Shown here in pieces: positions 13,722 through 20,040 of a stretch of DNA of 20,040 bases. How positions within the stretch are numbered: position 1 is the first letter of the stretch; every line of letters begins with the position of its first letter. Source of the DNA: an uncultured Prevotella sp. (GTDB taxonomy: Bacteria > Bacteroidota > Bacteroidia > Bacteroidales > Bacteroidaceae). Location of the stretch: positions 1 to 20,040 of the forward strand of contig CAMOQW010000025.1 of NCBI GenBank assembly GCA_946623195.1, in the 5' to 3' direction. Under the pieces are notes generated by a model. That model worked only from the letters and a program-made list of their open reading frames with translations. It had not been told where the DNA came from and did not search any database. The position numbers and the translations under genes are program-made.

Positions 13722-16700
13722 TTAAGCCTTCACAGCATTTTCTTCGGTTTCGCGGATGGTACGGCCCATCACGAGGAAGGCCGTAGGAGCAGCGATGAAC
13801 AGCGAGGACAGGGTACCGAAGACAACACCCAGAATCATAGCGAATGAGAAGCTGCGGATAGAGTCACCACCGAGGATGAAGATACACAGCAACACAATCA
13901 AGGTCGTTACAGAGGTGTTGATGGTACGAGCCAGTGTCTGGTTCAGCGAATCGTTGAACAGCTGCTGACGGTCGCGCTTGCCATAAAGCTGGAAGTTCTC
14001 ACGGATACGGTCGAAGACCACCACCTTATCGTTAATAGAGTAACCTATCACGGTCAGGATGGCACCGATGAACACCTGGTCAATCTCCAGCGACATGGGA
14101 ACCCAGCCCCACAGCACGGAGTAGAAGCCTATCACCACCAAGGCATCCAGAGCCAAAGCAACGGTAGCACCTGTAGAATATGCCACATTGCGGAAACGCA
14201 GCAGGATGTAGAGGAAGATGGCTATCAGGGCGATAATCACACTGATGATGGCACCGTATGTGATATCCTTAGCCACAGCAGGTCCTACCTTGGCAGAGCT
14301 GATGATAGAGCCGCCCTGACGGACATCAGGATTCTTGAAGGCCTCCACACTGGCCTGACTGACGTAGCCGCCCTTCTTCAGAGCATTGTAGAGGATGGTC
14401 TCAGCCTGATCGTCGACCTCCGGATTGTTCGACTCGATATCCCAGTTGGTGCTGACACGGATGGTCTTACCATCGGTACCCAGCGCAATGACGCTGGTGT
14501 TAGCCTCCTTGCCAGCATTCTCACCAACGGTGTTGACAAAGGCACCGGCCAGAGCCTGGCGAACCTGCTCTACAGGTGTCTCCTTGTCGAGAGTCACCAC
14601 ATAGTTACGGCCACCCGTAAAGTCGATGCTCTGGCTCAAACCGCGAACAGCGAACGAGATGCAGAACAGAACGGCAGCGGCACCCCAGATGAGGAAGCTC
14701 TTCTTGTACATGCCCATGAAGTTATATCTGGCATTCTGCATGAGATTCTTGGAGTAGCCTGTCACGAAGGTCAGGTTGAGCCACTTGTCCTTCTTCAGAC
14801 GGTTCTCATAGACCAGACGAGTCAAGAACACAGCAGTAAAGAACGAGCAGAAGATACCGATGATCCAGGTGGTAGCGAAGCCCTTGACAGGACCGGTACC
14901 GAAGAACAGCAGGATGAAACCGGTAATCAGCGAAGTGACGTTAGAGTCGAAGATGGCCGAGAAGGCGTTAGAGTAACCCTTCTGCAAAGCCTCTTTCAGG
15001 CCGAGGCCACGCTTAAGTTCCTCCTTGATGCGCTCGTAAATCAGCACGTTGGCATCCACGGCAGTACCCAAGGTCAGCACGATACCGGCGATACCCGGCA
15101 TGGTAAGCGCAGCCTGGAACGAGGTCAGAATACCCAGCGTGAAGAACAGGTTGAACAGCAGGGCGATATCGGCCATCAGACCGGGAACCCAACCGTACAG
15201 CATAATCATGTAGACCATCAGCAGCACGAAGGCCACGATGAAGGAGATGACACCCTGTCTGATGGACAGTGCACCCAACGAGGGGCCTACCACCTCTTCC
15301 TGTACGATGCGGGTAGGAGCCGGCATCTTACCAGAGTTCAGCGTATTGGCCAAGTCCTTGGTATCCTCGATGGTGAAGTTACCCGTAATCTGCGAGTTAC
15401 CACCGTCAATCTGAGTCAGGATACGGGGAGCCGAGTAGACGGCGTCGTCCAGCACGATGGCAACGCCACGGCCGATGTTCTGCTTCGTAATCTGGCTCCA
15501 GCGGCGGGCACCGTCAGAGTTCATCTGCATGGATACAGAGGGATGTCCCATCTGGTCGAAGTCGTCCTTTGACGAAGTAATCACGTCACCCTCCAGCGGA
15601 GCACGTCCGTTAGGCTCGGTAATCTTCAGGGCATACAGGGCGAAGATTTCGCCACGCGTGCTCTCGCCACCGAAATCCTCGGCCTTGGCACCCCAGCGCA
15701 GCTTGCACTCTGCGGGCAGCACCTGGGCAGCAACGTCAGAATAGATGACCTTGTTGACATCAGCCGTATCGCGAGCATTGGCATAACCCACGATAGCCAG
15801 GCCCTGGGGAACGGGCTGGAGCACAGCAAACAGCGGGTTCTGCTTCAGCGCAGCAGCCTTGTCCTGGGCAGCAGCCTTGTCGTCCTTCTTGTTCTTGGCC
15901 AATTTAGCGGCCAAGTCGCTGGCAGCAGCGGCAGCAGCCGTCGTGTCAACGGCGGTGGTATCGGTCTGAGCGACAGCAGTAGTGTCAGCAGCATTGCCGC
16001 CAAGGGCAGCATACTTCTGGTTCAACTGTGCCAGCAGCGGATAAATCTCCTGCGAATTGTAGGTCTCCCAGAATTCGAGGTTGGCCGAGCCCTGCAGCAG
16101 TTTGCGGACACGCTCAGGCTCCTTGACGCCCGGCATTTCCACCATGATGCGGCCCGACTGGCCTTCCAGCTTCTGGATGTTGGGCTGAACCACGCCGAAC
16201 TTATCAATACGGTTGCGAACCACATTGAACGAGTTGTCAACAGCCGACTGCACCTCGGTACGCAGGGCGTTCTCCACCTCTGAGTCAGAAGACTGGGTGC
16301 TCACCTTGCCCTTCATCTGCTGTGTAGCAAACACAGCAGCCAGGGGACGACCGTTAGAATTCTTCTTCCAATACTTGACAAACAGAGAGATGAAGTCGTC
16401 CTGACTTGTCTCCTCTTCCTTCTTAGCCTCTTCCATCGACTTGCGATAGGCTGCATCGGTCTTGTGGTCGGCCAGCACGTCAACAACGTCGGGCACCGAA
16501 ACCTCAAGAATCACATTCATACCGCCCTTCAGGTCAAGACCGAGGCCGATTTCCATTTCGCGGCACTGCTTGAACGAATAGATTCCGCAGTACACTTTCT
16601 CGTTCATGATAGAGTCCAGATACTCCTGCCCGGCCTCTTCGGTCATGGCCGCTGCCTTGTTTTCGTGGTAGCGGGTCACAAACGAGAAGGAAAGATAGAA

Positions 16701-16757
16701 GCAGCAAACGAGAATCAGAACGATTGCGACAAATTTTACAATTCCTTTGTTTTGCAT
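13722..16757 (-). CDS. secDF: Fused protein translocase subunit SecDF
   Basis: Inner-membrane accessory of the Sec translocon that uses the proton gradient to pull proteins into the periplasm. SecD and SecF are one 1011-residue chain. SecD part: TM1 (about 7-27), the conserved LGLDLKGGMN (72-81), a large periplasmic domain, and five membrane segments (about 500-650) with D568 in GTAVDANVLIYERIKEE. SecF part: TM near 686-705, the SIDFTGGRNYVV motif (710-721), and further TMs from about 832 with D910 in GYSINDKVVVFDRIRE. Residues about 252-306 are an Ala/Thr/Asp/Lys-rich low-complexity linker in the periplasmic domain. Single-gene unit with its own promoter element and downstream hairpin. Confidence 0.97.
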   Translation of the reverse strand: MQNKGIVKFVAIVLILVCCFYLSFSFVTRYHENKAAAMTEEAGQEYLDSIMNEKVYCGIYSFKQCREMEIGLGLDLKGGMNVILEVSVPDVVDVLADHKTDAAYRKSMEEAKKEEETSQDDFISLFVKYWKKNSNGRPLAAVFATQQMKGKVSTQSSDSEVENALRTEVQSAVDNSFNVVRNRIDKFGVVQPNIQKLEGQSGRIMVEMPGVKEPERVRKLLQGSANLEFWETYNSQEIYPLLAQLNQKYAALGGNAADTTAVAQTDTTAVDTTAAAAAASDLAAKLAKNKKDDKAAAQDKAAALKQNPLFAVLQPVPQGLAIVGYANARDTADVNKVIYSDVAAQVLPAECKLRWGAKAEDFGGESTRGEIFALYALKITEPNGRAPLEGDVITSSKDDFDQMGHPSVSMQMNSDGARRWSQITKQNIGRGVAIVLDDAVYSAPRILTQIDGGNSQITGNFTIEDTKDLANTLNSGKMPAPTRIVQEEVVGPSLGALSIRQGVISFIVAFVLLMVYMIMLYGWVPGLMADIALLFNLFFTLGILTSFQAALTMPGIAGIVLTLGTAVDANVLIYERIKEELKRGLGLKEALQKGYSNAFSAIFDSNVTSLITGFILLFFGTGPVKGFATTWIIGIFCSFFTAVFLTRLVYENRLKKDKWLNLTFVTGYSKNLMQNARYNFMGMYKKSFLIWGAAAVLFCISFAVRGLSQSIDFTGGRNYVVTLDKETPVEQVRQALAGAFVNTVGENAGKEANTSVIALGTDGKTIRVSTNWDIESNNPEVDDQAETILYNALKKGGYVSQASVEAFKNPDVRQGGSIISSAKVGPAVAKDITYGAIISVIIALIAIFLYILLRFRNVAYSTGATVALALDALVVIGFYSVLWGWVPMSLEIDQVFIGAILTVIGYSINDKVVVFDRIRENFQLYGKRDRQQLFNDSLNQTLARTINTSVTTLIVLLCIFILGGDSIRSFSFAMILGVVFGTLSSLFIAAPTAFLVMGRTIRETEENAVKA

Positions 16758-16804
16758 TTTGTTTGTTATGTTATTTTAATTTATGATTTCGCTTTTTAAG
16801 CCTG

Positions 16805-16812
16805 CAAATATA
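16805..16812 (-). promoter_or_regulatory. -7 promoter element for secDF
   Basis: The minus strand reads TATATTTG here, fitting TAnnTTTG, about 48 bases before the secDF start codon. Only a poor -33 match (TTTC/TTCG) sits 19-20 bases upstream. The preceding gene on this strand ends at 16862, so the element lies in the 104-base gap. Confidence 0.55.
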
Positions 16813-16861
16813 CTTATTTTTCTTCATTTAACGAAATTTCTCTGCAATTTTCATGCTTTTT

Positions 16862-17956
16862 TCACTCTTTTCGTCTCATTTTTAACCAACAGAGCACCGG
16901 ATTATGGTCGCTGGCATCCATTTTTCCATCTATTTTGCAATTATATGGTTGTATATCTTTTGAGCAAAAAACATGGTCGATTCTGAGAGAAAAGGCCCTC
17001 TGATTATATGACAAACCAATGCCGCGTCCGGTCTCTTTGAAACAGTCGGTCAACACTTCGCCCATGGCATGTCGGGAATAAGATATGGGATGATCGTTGA
17101 AGTCGCCACACACCACCATAGGGTACTGCCGGTGCTCCTCCACATAGCGCAGCACTTTCCTGATTTGCCGGGAACGGATGGCATTGGCCTCAGCCAGTTT
17201 CAGCAACAGCAGCTTCGATTCTGCCTGGACAGAATCTCTGGGCATCTGGCCTTTAATCATCTGCCGGTACTGCTTGCGGTCGGCGGTATCCAGATGACAG
17301 CTCTCGAAATGGTTGTTCACCACGATGAGTGTGTCGTCACCCACCTTCAGCCACCAGACAGCACTGCCGTTAGCCACTGAGCGGTAGTCGATGCGTTCGC
17401 GCTTCAGGATGGGATAGCGAGTATGGATGCCCACGGCATTAAAGCTCCTTGCGTTGTTGGCAATGACGATGGTGTCATTGTAGGGCAGGAATTTCTCAAA
17501 CGCCCTGAACACATTCCGCCGCCACGTGTCGTTGTCTTCCTGCACGCATACGATGTCGGCTTCCTGTTCGTTCAGATACCGGGTAATCATTTCCACGGCA
17601 TCGCCATACCTGTAGTTGCCACCATATCCGCACACATTGTACGACACCAGCCGGATGGCTCCATCAGGGACATCCTGCACCATGTTCAACGGCATATATA
17701 TACTAATAGGTACGTACGCGAGAAGATAGCCCAAAACGGGTATCCACACCATGCGCCACTTAAACACAATCCAGAAGAACAGGAACAGCAGGTTGGCCAA
17801 CAGGAAGAACGGCAGAGTGATGCCCATGGTAGACAGCAGCGGATGGTCGGCAGGATTCAGCCGGTCGCTGTATCCTACCAGCAGCATCACGACGACAGTG
17901 GCGATATTGGCCCCTGCCAACATCTGGATGGTGAATTTCTTCAGTTGCTTAATCAC
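16862..17956 (-). CDS. Membrane-anchored endonuclease/exonuclease/phosphatase (EEP) family protein
   Basis: The 364-residue protein has three N-terminal hydrophobic segments (about 12-28, 45-66 and 70-88) followed by an EEP hydrolase domain (about 100-360). Active-site residues of the DNase I-like fold are in place: N107 in SYNVCG, E140 in VCVQE, N215/H216 in NNHFES, D285/N287 in GDFNDHP, D327/H328 in RIDHVF, and D350/H351 in SDHNP. The substrate could be a nucleic acid, phosphoinositide-like lipid or other phosphodiester and is not evident. The start codon is GTG, sharing its first base with the preceding rhomboid stop (TAGTG), which supports coupled translation; an internal ATG at residue 12 would remove part of the first hydrophobic segment's lead-in. 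Confidence 0.88.
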   Translation of the reverse strand: MIKQLKKFTIQMLAGANIATVVVMLLVGYSDRLNPADHPLLSTMGITLPFFLLANLLFLFFWIVFKWRMVWIPVLGYLLAYVPISIYMPLNMVQDVPDGAIRLVSYNVCGYGGNYRYGDAVEMITRYLNEQEADIVCVQEDNDTWRRNVFRAFEKFLPYNDTIVIANNARSFNAVGIHTRYPILKRERIDYRSVANGSAVWWLKVGDDTLIVVNNHFESCHLDTADRKQYRQMIKGQMPRDSVQAESKLLLLKLAEANAIRSRQIRKVLRYVEEHRQYPMVVCGDFNDHPISYSRHAMGEVLTDCFKETGRGIGLSYNQRAFSLRIDHVFCSKDIQPYNCKIDGKMDASDHNPVLCWLKMRRKE

Positions 17957-18873
17957 TACTTCTTGCTTTGGTCAAACAACTTCTGCTTTTCCTCCTTGGT
18001 AAGACATTCGTAGCCGCTCTTGCGAATCTTGTCCAGGATGGCATCAATCTCCTCCTGATTCTGACGCTGGCGGGCATTATACTCCTCGTCGGTCTCACGG
18101 CGTGTCTGCTGACGTTCGGCATTCATCCGGCTGTTGCGCTGGCGCTCCTCAAACTTGCGCTTCATGTTGTCGAAGAACTCCATGCCGTTGCTGCGACCGA
18201 AGCGCCCCGACGAGTCAGGATGCTTCTGCCAATAGCGGATGAGCAGGAATCCGAACAGCATACCTCCCAGGTGCGCCATGTGGGCCACGTCATCGTCGGG
18301 ACCACTCATTGCCGAGAATAGTTCGATGGCCACATAGCCCACGATGAGCCATTTGGCCTTGATGGGGAACGGGAAAGGAATGATGAACAATCGCTCGTTG
18401 GGGAATATCATACCGAAGGCCAGCAAGATGCCATAGACCGCTCCCGAGGCCCCGATGGTTGTCCATATATTGATATAGGCATTGGTGGTCATCTGCACCC
18501 CGCCGGCATTCACATACTGATAGGCTGCAATGCCCTGTATGGAGTAGTCGGCATACTGCACCAGCTCCTGTGTAAAACCGGCACCGATGCCGCAGCAAAT
18601 GTAATAAAAAAGGAATTTCCTCGGTCCCCACACGCGCTCTATCACGCTGCCGAACATCCACAAGGCAAACATATTAAAGAGGATATGCGTGAAACTGCCA
18701 TGCAGAAACATGTAGGTCAGGAACTGGTAGATATGGAAATCACTTGCCAGAAAGAAATGGAGCCCCAGCAGGCTTTTCAGGTCGACACCACGCATCTGCA
18801 ATACCGATGTGGCCAGATAGGCCAGCACGTTGATAATTAGCAGATTCTTGGTCATGGTAGGTATATTGTTCAT
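17956..18873 (-). CDS. Rhomboid family intramembrane serine protease
   Basis: Polytopic inner-membrane protease that cleaves transmembrane substrates. From the ATG at 18873 it has 305 residues with about six membrane helices: HGSFTHILFNMFALWMFG (58-75), the catalytic serine S143 in GASGAVYG, and the catalytic histidine H201 in AHMAHLGGMLFG. After about residue 215 comes a charged cytoplasmic tail ending DAILDKIRKSGYECLTKEEK, a motif recurrent in Bacteroidota rhomboids (DUF6576-like, from memory). The open frame reaches 18933, but a TAATTTTG promoter element overlaps that upstream start, so 18873 is chosen. It is directly followed by the EEP gene. Confidence 0.93.
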   Translation of the reverse strand: MNNIPTMTKNLLIINVLAYLATSVLQMRGVDLKSLLGLHFFLASDFHIYQFLTYMFLHGSFTHILFNMFALWMFGSVIERVWGPRKFLFYYICCGIGAGFTQELVQYADYSIQGIAAYQYVNAGGVQMTTNAYINIWTTIGASGAVYGILLAFGMIFPNERLFIIPFPFPIKAKWLIVGYVAIELFSAMSGPDDDVAHMAHLGGMLFGFLLIRYWQKHPDSSGRFGRSNGMEFFDNMKRKFEERQRNSRMNAERQQTRRETDEEYNARQRQNQEEIDAILDKIRKSGYECLTKEEKQKLFDQSKK

Positions 18874-18930
18874 CTTTACTTCTTGTGCTTTATTATTTAT
18901 TTGTTGGTAATAATTATCGTATTTCGCGCA

Positions 18931-18938
18931 CAAAATTA
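18931..18938 (-). promoter_or_regulatory. -7 promoter element for the rhomboid-EEP operon
   Basis: The minus strand reads TAATTTTG, fitting TAnnTTTG, and would place the transcription start near 18924, about 50 bases upstream of the ATG at 18873. No clear -33 TTTG is found. The element overlaps the farthest-upstream possible start (18933), which argues against that longer protein. Confidence 0.55.
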
Positions 18939-19020
18939 CTAAAAATATCTCGTTTTATGCATAAAAAGGAGGCAATAAGCAATTATTTTCATTAAAAAAG
19001 TGATTTTTTTTGCTTTTTTG

Positions 19021-19051
19021 TTTGTTTTCTGAATTGTTTGCACTATATTTG
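19021..19051 (+). promoter_or_regulatory. Bacteroidota promoter for the HU gene
   Basis: TTTG at 19021-19024 and TATATTTG at 19044-19051 are spaced by 19 bases, a full match to the Bacteroidota vegetative promoter. The predicted start near 19058 leaves an A-rich leader of about 45 bases with no Shine-Dalgarno sequence, a common arrangement for highly expressed genes in this phylum. It is divergent from the rhomboid promoter within the 230-base gap at 18874-19103, which otherwise holds only AT-rich sequence. Confidence 0.8.
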
Positions 19052-19103
19052 CGGAAGATTTTTACTCAAACTATTAATAATTCACTTTTAAACAAACAAA
19101 ATT

Positions 19104-19379
19104 ATGAACAAGACAGAATTAATTGACAAGATTGCAGCAGGTGCTGGTCTGACCAAAATTGACGCAAAGAAGGCTCTCGATGTCACAGTAGCAGCCATCA
19201 AGGACGCTCTCGTAGCAGGCGACAAGATCCAGCTTGTAGGCTTCGGCACATTCGCAGTTGCTGAAAAGCCCGCCCGTGAAGGCATCAACCCCGCCACCAA
19301 GCAGAAGATTAAGATTGCTGCCAAGAAGGTTGCTAAGTTCAAGGCCGGTGCAGAACTCGCCGATGCTGTAAACAAGTAA
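19104..19379 (+). CDS. HU family DNA-binding protein
   Basis: Small nucleoid protein that binds and bends DNA as a dimer. The 91-residue chain has the full HU layout: helical N-terminus MNKTELIDKIAAGAGLTKID, the GFGTFAV turn (46-52), and the beta-arm with the DNA-intercalating proline region REGINPATKQKIKI (58-71), ending in a short helix. It is a single-gene unit with a strong promoter and a strong terminator, consistent with high expression. Confidence 0.97.
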   Translation: MNKTELIDKIAAGAGLTKIDAKKALDVTVAAIKDALVAGDKIQLVGFGTFAVAEKPAREGINPATKQKIKIAAKKVAKFKAGAELADAVNK

Positions 19380-19392
19380 TTAATTTGTAAAT

Positions 19393-19432
19393 AAAAAAGA
19401 AAGGATTCCCATTCCGGAATCCTTTCTTTTTT
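19393..19432. terminator. Bidirectional intrinsic terminator between HU and kduD
   Basis: Perfect 17-bp inverted repeat (19393-19409 with 19416-19432) around a 6-base loop (CATTCC). The outer six pairs are A:T, so each strand ends in a run of six T after a GC-containing core (GAAAGGATTCC). This A-tract/T-tract symmetry lets it stop the HU transcript and the converging kduD transcript. Confidence 0.93.
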
Positions 19433-19450
19433 GGTGCCTTTTCGGGGGAC

Positions 19451-20040
19451 TTACTTAGGCTGCTTGCCGATATAAGCCAGGATACCGCCGTCAACGTAGA
19501 GCACGTGACCATTGACGGCATCAGAAGCATGAGAAGCCAGGAACACGGCGGGACCACCCAGTTCGCTGGGGTCGAGCCAACGGCCTGCCGGTGTCTTGGC
19601 GCAGATGAAGCTGTCGAAGGGGTGACGGCTGCCGTCCGGCTGGCGCTCACGGAGCGGAGCGGTCTGCGGGGTAGCAATGTAACCCGGGCCAATACCGTTG
19701 CACTGGATGTTATACCCACCATACTCTGAGCAGATGTTGCGGGTCAGCATCTTCAGGCCACCCTTGGCAGCAGCGTAGGCACTCACCGTCTCGCGGCCCA
19801 ACTCTGACATCATCGAGCAGATGTTGATAATCTTACCCTCCTTGCGCTCCATCATCTCGGGGATGACGGCAGCACTCACAATATAGGGAGCCACCAGGTC
19901 GACATCGATCACCTGCTGGAACTCCTGACGCTTCATCTCGTGCATGGGGATGCGCTTGATGATGCCGGCATTGTTCACCAGGATATCAATCTGGCCTACC
20001 TCCTCATGAATCTTCTCCACGAGGGCCTTCACGGCCACCT
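19451..20040 (-). CDS. kduD: 2-dehydro-3-deoxy-D-gluconate 5-dehydrogenase / gluconate 5-dehydrogenase (KduD-type SDR), 5' end outside the window
   Basis: Classical short-chain dehydrogenase that reduces the diketo product of uronate breakdown to KDG with NAD(P)H. About 195 C-terminal residues are present; the frame runs off the window, and the codon at 20038 is an internal GTG valine, not a start. The N-terminal cofactor glycine motif is therefore missing from view. Visible motifs are LVNNAG and the catalytic set S-x12-Y-x3-K in ICSMMSELGRETVSAYAAAK, then GPGYIATPQTAPLRERQPDG and the C-terminal VDGGILAYIGKQPK. Bacteroidota homologues are variously named KduD or gluconate 5-dehydrogenase; substrate is not fixed by sequence. 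It converges on HU across the shared terminator. Confidence 0.87.
   Translation of the reverse strand, partial: VAVKALVEKIHEEVGQIDILVNNAGIIKRIPMHEMKRQEFQQVIDVDLVAPYIVSAAVIPEMMERKEGKIINICSMMSELGRETVSAYAAAKGGLKMLTRNICSEYGGYNIQCNGIGPGYIATPQTAPLRERQPDGSRHPFDSFICAKTPAGRWLDPSELGGPAVFLASHASDAVNGHVLYVDGGILAYIGKQPK

Noticed and set aside
13574..13786. A 70-codon open frame between tRNA-Pro and secDF
   Set aside because: It runs through two terminator hairpins and into the secDF 3' end on the opposite strand, with no promoter or similarity.
19073..19094. Possible reverse-orientation copy of the 9147-9166 repeat in the HU leader
   Set aside because: The resemblance is confined to AT-rich low-complexity sequence without the heptad period, so chance is sufficient.

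Overview
The window looks like chromosome of a Bacteroidota bacterium, most likely Prevotellaceae (Prevotella/Segatella-like) from overall protein character. The evidence is: an N-succinylornithine-type carbamoyltransferase in the arginine pathway, a single fused SecDF, a rhomboid protease with the acidic/basic C-terminal tail common in this phylum, weak or absent Shine-Dalgarno sequences, and several matches to the Bacteroidota promoter (TTTG about 19-20 nt before TAnnTTTG). Genus is an inference; no rRNA or other marker is present.

Layout. (1) 3-11185, plus strand: a tightly packed ten-gene arginine/proline block: argG, argC, argD, proC, an XRE-cupin regulator, an AMP-forming acyl-CoA ligase, a cytidylate-kinase-like protein, proB, proA, argF' and a threonine-aldolase-family enzyme. 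Several junctions are ATGA overlaps. ArgC, ArgD, ArgF' and ArgG cover four steps from acyl-glutamyl phosphate to argininosuccinate; ProB, ProA and ProC are the whole glutamate-to-proline route, so the block handles both fates of glutamate. The regulator/ligase/kinase trio in the middle has no obvious place in either pathway. (2) 11180-13332, minus strand: two tandem paralogous secreted pectinesterases (CE8), ending tail to tail with the aldolase inside a shared hairpin. (3) 13333-13721: divergent promoters, a tRNA-Pro(CGG) and two terminator hairpins. (4) 13722-18873, minus strand: secDF, then, from a separate promoter, rhomboid protease followed by a membrane-anchored EEP-family phosphohydrolase. 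(5) 19104-19379: an HU gene with its own promoter and a strong terminator. (6) 19451-end, minus: the 3' part of a KduD-type SDR dehydrogenase of uronate catabolism, functionally related to pectin breakdown although not adjacent to the pectinesterases.

No gene-free stretch exceeds 300 bases; the largest gaps (13333-13473, 13547-13721, 18874-19103) are accounted for by promoters and terminators. No IS element, CRISPR array, phage gene or clear recent transfer is visible. The most notable points are: a heptad GA-rich repeat (GTRAGAG) present at three places in the arg/pro block, once inside the argF' reading frame; a Ser at the ArgF' position reported to decide succinyl- versus acetyl-ornithine specificity; an Arg in both pectinesterases where the family has an oxyanion-hole Gln; and the uncharacterised regulator/ligase/kinase trio.
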